Source of the DNA: Palsa-504 sp963756575 | Lineage (GTDB): Bacteria > Actinomycetota > Actinomycetes > Streptosporangiales > Streptosporangiaceae | Length of the DNA: 64,000 bases | Reading direction: 5' to 3' | Assembly (NCBI GenBank): GCA_963756575.1 | Contig: CAVWOM010000012.1 | Span: 62,001 to 126,000, forward strand | In this document: positions 7,575 through 16,828 of the stretch, in pieces | Layout of the letters: every line of letters begins with the position of its first letter | How positions within the stretch are numbered: the stretch's first letter is position 1 | Program-made: the position numbers and the translations under genes | Notes under the pieces: model-generated | Seen by the model: the letters and a program-made list of their open reading frames with translations, nothing else | Database searches by the model: none | What the model was told of the DNA's origin: nothing

Positions 7575-8706
7575 GTGCCCGGGGGGAACCAGGCTCGGCC
7601 CGGAGTCCGCGGCGCGCGGGCGGGAGCCGTCGCGCTGGTCTGCGGGACGCTCGTCGCGCTGGCCGGCTGCGCGGCCAGCACCGGCACGAGCACGAGCACG
7701 AGCAGTCAGCACTGGCACCGCGCCCGCGCCGGCCACGTCCGCGGCGAAGTCCGCAACGGCGGCCGGGGCCAGTTCCGGCGGCGGGACCGGCTCCGGCAGC
7801 GGGGCCGGGTCGGCCCTAGCCGGGGCGCCCACGGCCGTCGCGCCGCTGACCGGCCTGACGGTGCCGGCCGCGGTGGCGCAGCGGCCCGCCGTGGCGGTCG
7901 TGCTGGCCGGCTCGAGCCTGACCGGCCTCGGCTCCGCCGATGTGGTCTTCCAGGAGCTGACCGCGCCGGTCCGGTACCTCGCCGTGTTCCAGTCGGCCCA
8001 GGCGGCCGCGGTCGGCCCGGTGACCAGCACGAGGCCGGCCGACGGGCAGGCGCTGTCCGTGCTGCGCCCGGTGACTGGTTACGACGGGGGAACGAGCTCG
8101 TTCGTCTCCGTGCTGGACGCCACCAAGGTCATCGACGCCGGCTACGCGGGGCACGCGTCGCTGTACTCGGCCGGCCCGGGCGGCCTGACCACCTCGACCG
8201 CCGCGCTGGCTGGCGCCGTGCGTTCGGCCGGGCCGCCGCCGGACCTGTTCACCTACCGGGCCGCGGGCGCGCCGCTCGCCTCGGTGCGGCAGACGAACCC
8301 CGTCTCGGTCCGGATCGACGTGCCGGGCCAGCCTTCCCAGCGGTGGCGCTTCGACGCGCGGGCCGGCCGCTGGGTGCTGATCGCGGGCGGCCCGCGGGTG
8401 AGCGTGGCGAACCTGGTCGTGCAGGTCGTCCCGTTCAAGACCGTCTACCTCAGCCGCAAGTACGGGCAGACGGCGCCGAGCGCCCGGGTGGTCGGCAGCG
8501 GCCCGGTCACCGTGTTCTCCGGGTCGGCGTCCGGCGGGAGCCGGGGTACGGCCGCCGCCGGCACCTGGGTCAAGCCCGGCCTGGCCGCGGTCACCAACTA
8601 TCTCGACGCGGCGGGGGCGCTGATGGGCTTCACGCCCGGGCCGACCTGGATCGTGCTGGCCCCGGCCGGGACCCGGGCCGTGCCGGACGCGGGCTTATCG
8701 CCATGA
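7575..8706 (+). CDS. DUF3048 lipoprotein, one frameshift after the lipobox
   Basis: The GTG at 7575 opens a signal ending LVALAGCAAS (lipobox). Within the Ser/Thr-rich linker, at an ACGAGC repeat near 7684-7715, the frame shifts by one. The rest (STGTAPAPATSAAKS onward) encodes a complete DUF3048/YerB-type domain: PAVAVVLAGSSLTGLGSADV-VFQELTAPVRYLAVFQS, then VGPVTSTRPADGQALSVL and later KYGQTAPSARVVGSGPVTVF. DUF3048 proteins are extracytoplasmic and often sit in polysaccharide or cell-wall loci; their reaction is not established. It ends in an ATGA overlap with the polymerase gene. The shift may be an assembly error. Confidence 0.72.
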
Positions 8707-10127
8707 CCGCCACCGCCTCCCGCGCCCAGATCCTGCTGTCACCCCCGCGCCCCCCACGGGGCCGCCACCGCGGCCAAAGGCCGCTCCGGGCCTGGCTGGC
8801 GGCCCGTCCGGCCTGGCCGGTGACCGCGCTGCTGGCCGGCTACCCGCTCTGGTGGGCGCTCGGCGTCGCCGACCAGTCGGTCATCTTCCTGGCCGTCCCG
8901 ATGCTGCTGCGGATGCGCGGCTGGCGCCGGGCCGGCCGGCCGGTCCGCGTGCCGCCCGCGTTCGGCCTGTGGCTGATGTTCCTGATCGTCGTGGCGGCCG
9001 GGTTCGCCAGCCTGGGCCTGACCGCGCCCGGCACCGTGGACAGCCCGCTGTCGAACCGGCTGCTGTCGTTCGTCGTCCGCGGCCTGACCTACCTGGGCCT
9101 CACCGTCATCTTGCTGTTCGCCGGCAACCTGACCGAGGACGAGCTGCCGCGGCGCCGGCTGGCCTGGCTGCTCGGCCTGGTCGGCATCTACGCCACCCTC
9201 GGCGGCCTCGGCGGCGTGCTCGCCCCGAGCTTGCAGTTCACCTCGCCGCTGGCCTACGTCCTGCCGCACGGCGTGCAGCAGAACAGCCTGGTCCAGGCCG
9301 CCCTGTACCCGGGTTTGTCTCAGGTCACCGACGTCCTGGGGGTGATCGAGGGCAGGCCCAAGGCGCCGTTCGAGTACACCAACATCTGGGGTGACTGCCT
9401 GAGCATCCTGCTGCCGTGGCTGCTGGTGGCCTGGTGGTCCCAGGGCAGCCGGCGGCAGCGGTGGCGGGCCCTGGTCATCGTGGCCGCCGCGCTGATCCCG
9501 CTGGTCTACTCGCTGAACCGGGTGGTCTGGATCGGCGTCGGGCTGGCCGTGGTCTACCTCGCGGTCCGGCTGGCCGCGCGGGGCAAGCTCGCCGTGCTCG
9601 GCCTGCTCTGCGCCGCGCTGATGATCGTCGGGGTGGCCGTGGTGGCGACGCCCCTGCAGGGCCTCATCACCTCCCGGCTGCAGCACCAGCAGAGCAACTC
9701 GATCCGCGGGTCGCTGTCGCTGACCGCCATCGATGACGCGAACGCGGCGCCGTTCATCGGGTTCGGGGATACCCGGCATCAGGCCGGGAGCGCGAGCTCC
9801 ATCGCGGTCGGCCCGTCGCAGAGCTGCCCGTCCTGCGGCCAGTTCCCGGTCGGCAGCAACGGCCAGCTGTACCTGCTGCTCGTCTGCACCGGATGGGCGG
9901 GGACCGCGCTGTTCCTCGGCTTCTTCGGCTATCTCGGCTGGCGCTACCGGCGGGACAAGACGCCCTACGGGATGGCCGGGCTGCTGGTCATCGGGCTGTC
10001 GTTCGTCTACATGTTCGCCTACGTGTCGGTGACCGCGCCGCTGGAGTTCACCATGCTCGCGGTGGCCCTGCTGTGGCGCAACGACCAGTGGCGGCGGCAC
10101 GCGTCCCGCCCCGGGGCCCGGCCATGA
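8703..10127 (+). CDS. O-antigen ligase/polymerase (Wzy/WaaL-like) membrane protein
   Basis: The 474-residue protein has about 11-12 membrane segments: VTALLAGYPLWWALGVADQ, FGLWLMFLIVVAAGFASLG and later LVIVAAALIPLVYSLNRVVW. A large hydrophilic loop carries FEYTNIWGDCLS and GFGDTRHQAGS, followed by GSNGQLYLLLVCTGWAGTAL. This layout, with a periplasmic loop before the last helices, is that of O-antigen ligase/Wzy polymerases, which join lipid-linked repeat units outside the membrane. It overlaps both neighbours by 4 bp. The exact polymerase or ligase role is not decided by sequence. Confidence 0.8.
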   Translation: MTATASRAQILLSPPRPPRGRHRGQRPLRAWLAARPAWPVTALLAGYPLWWALGVADQSVIFLAVPMLLRMRGWRRAGRPVRVPPAFGLWLMFLIVVAAGFASLGLTAPGTVDSPLSNRLLSFVVRGLTYLGLTVILLFAGNLTEDELPRRRLAWLLGLVGIYATLGGLGGVLAPSLQFTSPLAYVLPHGVQQNSLVQAALYPGLSQVTDVLGVIEGRPKAPFEYTNIWGDCLSILLPWLLVAWWSQGSRRQRWRALVIVAAALIPLVYSLNRVVWIGVGLAVVYLAVRLAARGKLAVLGLLCAALMIVGVAVVATPLQGLITSRLQHQQSNSIRGSLSLTAIDDANAAPFIGFGDTRHQAGSASSIAVGPSQSCPSCGQFPVGSNGQLYLLLVCTGWAGTALFLGFFGYLGWRYRRDKTPYGMAGLLVIGLSFVYMFAYVSVTAPLEFTMLAVALLWRNDQWRRHASRPGARP

Positions 10128-11824
10128 CGTCGCTGAGCGACCGGACGTCCGCCCCGGCGGCCGCCGCCCCGGGCCGGCCGCCGGCGGCCGCGCCGGAGCG
10201 CCCGCTGGCCGAGGTGGCCCGGGGCGGCCTGCTCAACCTGGCCGGGGCCGGGGTGGCCGGGCTGAGCACCGTCGCGCTGACCGTGCTCATCACCCGCACC
10301 TTCAGCCAGGCCCAGGCCGGCGCCTTCTTCACCGCCATGTCGCTGTTCCTGATCGTCGAGGCGGTGGCCGGGCTGGGCGCCGCCACCGGGACCGTGTACT
10401 TCATCGCCCGGCTGCGCTCCCTCGGCCAGCCGCACCGCGTCCCGGCGGTGCTCCGGACCGCGACCCGGCCGGTCGTCCTGGTCTCGGTGGCCGCCGCGGC
10501 GGCCCTGGTCCTGCTGGCCGGGCCGGCCGCCCGGCTCCTGGCCGGGGGCGGCCTCGGCCAGGCCGGCGCGCGGCCGGCCGAGGTGGCGAACGAGCTGCGC
10601 GCCCTCGCGCTCGCGCTGCCGTTCGCGGCCCTGCTCGACACGGTGCTCGGCGCGACCCGCGGCTACCGCGCCATGGGCCCGACGGTCCTGGTGGACCGCA
10701 TCGGCCGCCCGCTGCTGCAGCTCGCCGGCATCGCCGTCGCGGCCGCGACCGGGAGCGCGGCGCTGCTCGCCCCGCTGTGGGCGCTGCCGTACCTGCCCGC
10801 CGCCGTCGTGGTCTGGCTGTGGCTCGGCCGCATCCGGCGGCGCCAGCGCCGCAGCCACCGGCGCGGCGCCCCGCCCGGGCCGCCGCTGCCGCCGGTACCG
10901 GCGCCCAGCCGTGAGCAGCCGCTGGGGTTCTGGCGGTTCACCGGGCCGCGCGGGCTGGCCGCGCTGGCCCAGATCACCATCCAGCGCGTGGACATCGTCC
11001 TGGTCGCCATCATGCGCGGCCCCGCGGCGGCCGCGGTCTACACCGCCGCGACCCGGTTCCTGGTGGCCGGCCAGTTCGGCAACCAGGCCATCAGCATGGC
11101 CGCCCAGCCGCGGTTCACCGAGATGTTCGCCCGGGGCGACCGGCGCGGGGCGGGGCGGGTCTACCAGGCCACGACCGCGTGGCTCATCCTGTTGACCTGG
11201 CCGCTCTACCTGCTCGCGGTGTCGTTCGGGCCGCAGGTCATCGAGGTGTTCGGCCGCTCCTACCAGGCCGGCGGCGCGGTTATGACGATCCTCGGCCTGA
11301 CCATGCTGCTGGCCACCGGGTGCGGGCAGGTGGACATGGTCCTGGTTACCACCGGGCGGAGCAGCTGGAGCCTGGTCAACGGCCTGCTCGCGGTGGCGGT
11401 CAACATCGGCCTCGACGTGCTGCTGATCCCTCGCTACGGCCTGGCCGGCGCCGCGCTCGGCTGGTCCGCCGCGATCGTCGCGACCAACCTGCTGCCGCTG
11501 GCCCAGATAGCGGCGTCGGTGCGGTTGCATCCGTTCGGCCGGGGCACCCTGATCTCCGCCGGGCTGTGCGCCTTCTCCTTCGGCCTGCTGCCGTTCGCGG
11601 CGCGCGCGCTGCTCGGCCCGGGTGTCGTTCCCGCCCTGCTCGCGACCGGCGCGGGCGGCGTCATCCTGGCCGCCGGGATGTGGTGTTTCCGCCAGGACCT
11701 CAACCTGGCCGCCATGCCGGGCGCGGCCCAGCTCAAAGCCCGGTTCAAAGCCCAGCTCAAAGCCCGGATCAAAGCCCGGTTCGGCAACCGGAATTCAACC
11801 GGGCCGCACCCGGATAACCGGTAA
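10124..11824 (+). CDS. Wzx-type polysaccharide flippase (MOP superfamily)
   Basis: The 566-residue protein has about 14 membrane helices and MOP/Wzx hallmarks. The N-terminal stretch is GLLNLAGAGVAGLSTVALTV-LITRTFSQAQAGAFFTAMSL. The middle has GLAALAQITIQRVDIVLVAI, and later QFGNQAISMAAQPRFTEMFA and GLAGAALGWSAAIVATNLLP. The C-terminus has a basic repeat (KARFKAQLKARIKARF). The family flips undecaprenyl-pyrophosphate-linked repeat units across the membrane. The ATGA overlap with the polymerase gene indicates tight co-translation. Confidence 0.82.
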   Translation: MTSLSDRTSAPAAAAPGRPPAAAPERPLAEVARGGLLNLAGAGVAGLSTVALTVLITRTFSQAQAGAFFTAMSLFLIVEAVAGLGAATGTVYFIARLRSLGQPHRVPAVLRTATRPVVLVSVAAAAALVLLAGPAARLLAGGGLGQAGARPAEVANELRALALALPFAALLDTVLGATRGYRAMGPTVLVDRIGRPLLQLAGIAVAAATGSAALLAPLWALPYLPAAVVVWLWLGRIRRRQRRSHRRGAPPGPPLPPVPAPSREQPLGFWRFTGPRGLAALAQITIQRVDIVLVAIMRGPAAAAVYTAATRFLVAGQFGNQAISMAAQPRFTEMFARGDRRGAGRVYQATTAWLILLTWPLYLLAVSFGPQVIEVFGRSYQAGGAVMTILGLTMLLATGCGQVDMVLVTTGRSSWSLVNGLLAVAVNIGLDVLLIPRYGLAGAALGWSAAIVATNLLPLAQIAASVRLHPFGRGTLISAGLCAFSFGLLPFAARALLGPGVVPALLATGAGGVILAAGMWCFRQDLNLAAMPGAAQLKARFKAQLKARIKARFGNRNSTGPHPDNR

Positions 11825-11876
11825 TGCGCACGTAGCTTCGGTCAGTAAACGTCCAGCCTCCGGGGGGAGCCTGAAA

Positions 11877-12883
11877 ATGCTGAAAACGCTGGTGGTCCTG
11901 CTGTGGCCGGCCTGGCCGCGATTGCGGGCGGGACCGCGCTGCTGGCGCGGCGCCCGTCCGGCCACGCGTCCTCGCACGCGCCGACGCACGCGGCCGCGCC
12001 CGGCGGCGGGCTCGCCGCCCGCCGCTCCACGTGGTCCTCGGTCACCGGGATGCTGCTCATCCTGGCCGTCGGCGCCCTCGTGGTGTACGCGCTGACCTGC
12101 GCGCTCGGCGTGCTGGTGACGCACGCGGGCCCGGCCGTCGACCATCCGGTCTACACCTGGACGATCCACCACCGGGTGCACGCCTGGAAGGAGGTCATGG
12201 AGCGCCTGACCAAGGTCGGCAACGCCTGGACCACCTGGGGCGCGGCCGCGGCCGCGGCCGCCTGCCTGGCCGCCTTCTACCGCCGGCGCCGCTGGCTCCC
12301 GCCGGTGGTGCTGGCCGCGGCCATCGTCGTCGACCACTACCTCACGCTCGCGCTGCGGCACACCTTCCACCGGCTCGGCCCGCCCGACAGCCCGCTCGGC
12401 ACCTTCCCGTCCGGTGGCTGCGACCGGATCATCGTCTTCTACGGACTCATCGCCTACCTCATCTGGCGTGAGCTCAGCGGCCGCCGGAGCACCGCGATCT
12501 GGCTGGCCGGCGTGGTCGCCGCGCTCGGTTTCAGCGAGGGTTACAGCCGCGCCTACCTGACCCTGCACTGGCTGACCAACGTGGTCAGCGGGCTGGTCTA
12601 CGGCGGCCTGATCCTGGCCGTCTTCGTCGTCGCGATCCGCCTGGTCGACGGCCCGGCCGGACCGGTCACGGCCCCGCCCGGGCCAGCAGCAACGGAGCCA
12701 GCAGCAGCGGAGCCAGCAGCAACGGAGCCAGCAGCAACGGAGCCAGCAGCAGCCGAGCCAGCAGCAGCCGAGCCAGTGGCAGCCGAGCCAGTGGCAGCCG
12801 AGCCAGTGGCAGCCGAGCCGGGACCGGCCGAGCCAGGACCGGTCCAGGCCGAGCCGGCGCCGCCCGTGCCGACCCTGCGGTGA
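11877..12883 (+). CDS. PAP2-like membrane protein with degenerate active site; frameshift near its start
   Basis: The ATG at 11877 has an excellent ribosome site (GGGGGAG). It reads MLKTLVVLL, then must gain one base near 11903 to continue as AGLAAIAGGTALLARRPSG. The PAP2 fold follows: ALRHTFHRLGPP, FPSGGCDRIIVFYGLIAYLI and SRAYLTLHWLTNVVSG. Compared with the phosphatase motifs KX6RP, PSGH and SRX5HX3D, the PSGH His and the final Asp (here Asn) are missing and motif 1 is altered. Catalysis is therefore doubtful, although the same GGC variant occurs in other actinobacterial PAP2-like proteins. The tail is a Pro/Ala/Glu repeat. It may handle undecaprenyl phosphate or be purely structural. Confidence 0.7.
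12683..12820 (+). repeat. 15-bp coding tandem repeat (Ala-Ala-x-Glu-Pro)
   Basis: About nine copies of a 15-bp unit (GCAGCAACGGAGCCA and variants) lie in frame at the end of the PAP2-like gene. They encode a PAATEPAAAEP-type tail. The variants drift from ACGGAG to GCCGAG to GTGGCAGCC, a sign of unequal exchange. Confidence 0.9.
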
Positions 12884-14163
12884 CGACCGCCGACCTCGCC
12901 GGCCCGGGGCGCGCCGCGGGCCCGCCGGAGCTCGCCGACGGCCACCGTCGCGACCACCTCGGCGAGGTCTGCGCCGTCCTGTGGCCGCCACCCGCCACCA
13001 CCTCCCTGGACGCCGGCCGGCGTCCAGAAGCAGCCCGGAACGCCGGGACCGCCGCAGCCCAGCACGATTTCCTCGTCCTGCCCTCGGCGGCCCGGCCGCG
13101 GCTGATCGTCCCGGCCTCGGGGCGCGCGGCCGCGGCCGCGCTGCGCCGCTACGGCGAGCCCGGCTCGCTCGCCGCCCGGGCCGGGCGCCAGGCGCTCGCG
13201 CTGGCCCTGCGCGGCGGTGCGGGCACCGCGGGCCTGGGCGGCCGGCTGCGGGTCCGCGTCCCGGCCGGCGCCGGCACGATCGAGACCTACCTGCGCGACG
13301 TGCTCGGCCGCGAGGTGCTGATCAGCACGCACCTGAGCGCGGCGCGGGCGAACCGCAAGCCCGTGCTCCAGCTGCTCACCACCCGGGGCGAGACGACCGG
13401 CTTCGTCAAGGTCAGCGTCAACCCCCTGACCAGCCAGCTGATTCAGGCCGAACGGGCTGCGCTCCACGCCCTGGCCACCGCCAGCCTGCGCACGCTGGCC
13501 GTGCCGCGGGTGCTGCACCACGGGTGCTGGCAAGGCCACGACGTGCTGGTCATGAACGCGCTGCCGACCTGGCAGCGCCGCCGGCCCCTGCGGCCCGGGC
13601 AGCTCACCGCGGCGATGACCGAACTGGCCGGCGTAGGCGGCCTGACCCGCGGCCCGCTCGCGGGCAGCGCCTTCTGGATCCGGCTCGCCGGCCGGCTGGA
13701 CACCGCCCCCGACGGCGCCGACCGGGACGCCCTGGCCGCCGTGCTCGGCCCGCTGGCCGCCGCTGGAACCCACGGGCCCGAGCTCGGTTTCGGGGCCTGG
13801 CACGGGGACTGGACCGGCTGGAACATGGCCAACGTCGGCGAAGGACTACTGGTGTGGGACTGGGAGCGGTTCACCCACTCCGTTCCTTATGGATTTGATG
13901 CTTTGCACCACCACCTGCAGACCGCCGTGGTCGGCCGCCGCCAGCCGCCCGCGGCCGCCGCGGCCGCCTGCGTTCGGTCGGCCCCCGCGACCCTGGCGCC
14001 CTTCGGCGTGCCGGCCGGCCAGGCCCGGCTGACCGGCGTCCTGTACCTGACCGAACTGTCCGTCCGCTACCTGGCCGACCGCCAGGGTGAAGCGGGCGCC
14101 CGCCTCGGCCGTCCCGGCACCTGGCTGATCCCTGCGATAGAAGAGGCGTTGAGGAACCTATGA
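12880..14163 (+). CDS. Phosphotransferase (APH/choline-kinase-like) protein
   Basis: The 427-residue protein has a C-terminal half with the APH-type catalytic loop GFGAWHGDWTGWNMANV (HGDxxxxN) and the metal-binding VWDWERF. The N-terminal lobe has TTRGETTGFVKVSVNPLTSQ and ERAALHALATASLRTLAVPR, consistent with the nucleotide-binding Lys and Glu. It belongs to kinases that phosphorylate small alcohols or sugars. Its place between a PAP2-like gene and a sulfotransferase, with 4-bp overlaps on both sides, points to modification of a glycan or its precursor. The substrate is unknown. Confidence 0.72.
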   Translation: MTTADLAGPGRAAGPPELADGHRRDHLGEVCAVLWPPPATTSLDAGRRPEAARNAGTAAAQHDFLVLPSAARPRLIVPASGRAAAAALRRYGEPGSLAARAGRQALALALRGGAGTAGLGGRLRVRVPAGAGTIETYLRDVLGREVLISTHLSAARANRKPVLQLLTTRGETTGFVKVSVNPLTSQLIQAERAALHALATASLRTLAVPRVLHHGCWQGHDVLVMNALPTWQRRRPLRPGQLTAAMTELAGVGGLTRGPLAGSAFWIRLAGRLDTAPDGADRDALAAVLGPLAAAGTHGPELGFGAWHGDWTGWNMANVGEGLLVWDWERFTHSVPYGFDALHHHLQTAVVGRRQPPAAAAAACVRSAPATLAPFGVPAGQARLTGVLYLTELSVRYLADRQGEAGARLGRPGTWLIPAIEEALRNL

Positions 14164-15020
14164 CCAAGACCCTGCCCCCGGCCGCCCGGCGCACCGCGCA
14201 CGCCGTGTCGGTGAACGCCGGACGGCTCACCCACCGGGCCCGCATGCTGCCCGGCTTCCTCATCGTGGGGGCCCAGCGCGGCGGCACCACCTCGATGTAC
14301 CGGACGCTGGACCAGCATCCCGCGATCCTCAAGGCGGTGCTGCATAAGGGCGTGCACTACTTCGACACCGGCTACGATCACGGCCTGGGCTGGTACCAGG
14401 GACACTTCCCGCTGCGGGCCACGGCCGCGCGCGCCCGGCGGGCCGCCGGCGACGTCCCGGTAACCTTCGAGTCCAGCCCGTACTACCTGTTCCACCCGCT
14501 GGCAGCCGAGCGGATCAGCCGCGACCTGCCCGGCGTCAAGCTGCTGGTGCTGGTGCGCGACCCGGTCGAGCGGGCCTATTCGGCCCACGCCCACGAGCTG
14601 GCCCGGGGGTATGAGACCGAGCCGTTCGAGCGGGCGCTCGAGCTCGAGGAGCAGCGGCTGGCCGGGGAGGCCGAGAAGATCGTCAGCCAGCCCGGCTACC
14701 AGAGCCACAGCCACCAGCACCACGGCTACCTGGCCCGCGGCCACTACGCCGATCAGCTGGAGCGGCTGAGCGAGCTGTTCGGCCGGGACCGGGTGCACGT
14801 GGTGGACAGCGGGCGGTTCTTCACCGAGCCGGAGCCGGTCTACGACGGCGTGCTGGAGTTCCTCGGGCTGCGCCGGTCCGGCTACCCGGTGTTCGAGCGG
14901 CACAACGCCCGCCCGCGCTCGCCCATGCCCGAGTCGCTGCGGGCCGCCCTGGGCGAGCGCTTCGCTTCCTCGGACGAGCGCCTTACCGGCTGGCTCGGAC
15001 AGCCGCCGAGCTGGCGCTGA
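14160..15020 (+). CDS. Sulfotransferase (heparan-sulfate N-sulfotransferase-like) 1
   Basis: The 286-residue protein has the PAPS 5'-phosphosulfate loop GFLIVGAQRGGTTSMYRTLD (about residues 31-50) and the 3'-phosphate motif KLLVLVRDPVERAYSAHAHE. A downstream helix region follows, ending GVLEFLGL. This arrangement is typical of the NDST/carbohydrate sulfotransferase group, which moves sulfate from PAPS to sugar hydroxyl or amino groups. It is the last gene of the overlapping rightward operon from 5954 and overlaps the convergent WecG-type gene by 38 bp. I infer that it sulfates the polysaccharide made by this locus. Confidence 0.82.
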   Translation: MTKTLPPAARRTAHAVSVNAGRLTHRARMLPGFLIVGAQRGGTTSMYRTLDQHPAILKAVLHKGVHYFDTGYDHGLGWYQGHFPLRATAARARRAAGDVPVTFESSPYYLFHPLAAERISRDLPGVKLLVLVRDPVERAYSAHAHELARGYETEPFERALELEEQRLAGEAEKIVSQPGYQSHSHQHHGYLARGHYADQLERLSELFGRDRVHVVDSGRFFTEPEPVYDGVLEFLGLRRSGYPVFERHNARPRSPMPESLRAALGERFASSDERLTGWLGQPPSWR

Positions 15021-15765
15021 CCACCCGGGCCGCGGCGGCGATCGCGATCAGGCGCAGGGCGAACGGCAGGTCGTCCATGAGGTAGCGCCGGAAGAGCCGC
15101 CGCGGCTCCGTCAGCAGCCGCCAGGACCACTCCAGGCCGGCCTGCTGCATCCACCGCGGCGCCCGCGGCAGCGTGCCCGCCGCGAACGGGATGGCCGCGC
15201 CGCAGCCGATGAACCACGCTCCCGGCAGGGCCGGGGCCAGCGCCGTGATGACCTGCTCCTGGCGGGGAAAGCCGAGCCCGGCGAACACGATGTCCGGCTG
15301 GGCCCGCTCGATCCGGTCCCGGACGGCGGCGAGCTCGGCGGGCCGGGAGTCGAAGCCGAAGGGCGGCGAATCGGTGCCCGCTATCCGCAGGCCGGGGTAG
15401 CGGCGGGCCAGTTCGGCGGCGGCCAGCTCCGGCACCCCGAGGGCCCCGCCGAGCAGGTAGACCGACCGACCCTGGGCGGCGGCGGCCGCGCTCAGCGTGA
15501 AGATCAGGGACGCGCCGGCCACCCGCTCGGGCAGCGGGTCGCCGTTCAGCCGGGCCGCCCAGACCAGCGGCATCCCGTCGGCGACCACCAGCGAGGCCCG
15601 GCGGATCAGGGCGCGGGCGATCGGGTCCTTCTTGACCCGGCGGCAGATGTCGATGTTCGGCGTGATGACCCAGCCGCCCCGGCCGTCGGCCAGGTCGTCG
15701 GTGATGCGCGTCACGACCTCATCCTCGGACAGGGCGTCGAATTCGAGTCCGGCTACGGTGCTCAC
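14983..15765 (-). CDS. WecG/TagA/CpsF-family glycosyltransferase (GT26)
   Basis: The 260-residue protein is the size of the family. Key motifs are WVITPNIDICRRVKKDP, SLVVADGMPLVWAARLNG, VYLLGG, GLGFPRQEQVI, FIGCGAAIPFAAG and RAPRWMQQAGLEWSWRLLTE. GT26 enzymes add a ManNAc, ManNAcA or glucose residue to a lipid-linked acceptor in polymer synthesis. The GTG start overlaps the stop of the upstream hydrolase gene (GTGA). The gene closes a leftward operon beginning at 21513. The wecB/ugd-type pair at 33 kb would supply the matching nucleotide sugar if it were intact. Confidence 0.88.
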   Translation of the reverse strand: MSTVAGLEFDALSEDEVVTRITDDLADGRGGWVITPNIDICRRVKKDPIARALIRRASLVVADGMPLVWAARLNGDPLPERVAGASLIFTLSAAAAAQGRSVYLLGGALGVPELAAAELARRYPGLRIAGTDSPPFGFDSRPAELAAVRDRIERAQPDIVFAGLGFPRQEQVITALAPALPGAWFIGCGAAIPFAAGTLPRAPRWMQQAGLEWSWRLLTEPRRLFRRYLMDDLPFALRLIAIAAAARVVSASSAAVRASR

Positions 15766-16824
15766 GAGCGGTCTCCAGCTGGGTTGAAGTAGGTGAGCCG
15801 CGCCATGGCCCGGAAGGTGCCCAGGGCGGCGCCGTCGCCGAGTGAGTAGCGGCCCGGCGGGGCCTGCCCGGCCGGGTCGGCGTCGAAGTAGAGCAGCGCC
15901 TTGATCTGCGGGCTGGCCAGCACGACCTGCCGCGCGGCGCGCAGCCAGCGGGCCCGGCGGGCGTCGCCGTAGCTCACCGGCACCCCGAACTCGCCGATCA
16001 TCACCGGCCGGTCATGGTGCGACGCCCACCGCAGGAACGGGCTGACGGTCGCGGCGAAGCTGGCCTGCTGGCCGTACTCCGGGTAGGCGTCCGCGCAGAT
16101 CCAGTCCACCTCGGCGTCGCCCGGGTAGAAGGCCGCGGCCCGGCCGTCGGCGAAGCCCGCGGCGGTGGGGCACCAGACCCAGGCCGCGTTGCGTACCCCT
16201 GCGGCGGCGAAGATCGCCCGGATGTGGTCCCAGGCCCGCACGTAGTCGGCGCCCGAGTGTGTCTGGGCCCGCAGGTTGGGCCGGTCCATCTCCCAGCGCC
16301 ACTCCAGGAACACCGGCTTCCCGAGGGCCTTGATCTGCCCGGCCCGGTGACGGATCCAGGCGTCGTCGGCGCCGGAGCTGATCTCGCGGGTGTCGGTTCC
16401 GGCCCAGGAGATGAGCAGCGTGCTGCCCTGCCGCAGGAAGGCCAGGTCGCTGGGCGTGGGGAAGGGGGCCCGCCACTTCAGGTAGGTGTGGACGATGGCG
16501 AGCGTGCGGCCGAGCTGCTCCTGCAGGCCCCGGACCGCGCTGATCTCGTTGGCCTGGGTGAAGTCGTCCGGGCCGGCCCAGGCGCCGAAGTAGGCGCCGC
16601 GGGCGGGCGGGACCGGAGCGGCCGGGCTCGCGGCCGCGGGCGGCGCCGCGGCGGGCGGCGCCGCGGTGCGGCGGCGCGGTCGCGGCGGGCGGTGCGGTCG
16701 CGGCCGCCGGCATTTCCCGCGCCGGGCCCGGGGAAGAAAACGGGTTAATTATGACCACAACAGTCACAAAAGCCACAACGGTCACAACGATGGCCGCGAT
16801 CAGGTAGCGCAGGCGGGGGTTCAT
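15762..16824 (-). CDS. Membrane-anchored GH26-like glycoside hydrolase, frameshifted in linker
   Basis: The ATG at 16824 gives MNPRLRYLIAAIVVTVVAFV, a signal anchor, and then an Ala/Pro linker. In the GC-rich repeat near 16630-16690 the frame changes. The new frame encodes AYFGAWAGPDDFTQANEISA, the start of a GH26-type barrel. It continues LLISWAGTDTREI, VFLEWRWEMDRPN (probable acid/base Glu) and RPVMIGEFGVPVSYG (probable nucleophile Glu). GH26 enzymes cut mannan-like beta-glycans, and such proteins in polysaccharide loci may trim or release the polymer. A single indel joins the two parts; whether it is real or an assembly error is open. Confidence 0.7.
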
Positions 16825-16828
16825 CGGC

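Noticed and set aside
7684..7715. Programmed frameshift in the DUF3048 lipoprotein
   Set aside because: There is no slippery heptamer or pseudoknot, and similar breaks occur in unrelated genes across the window; an assembly indel is simpler.
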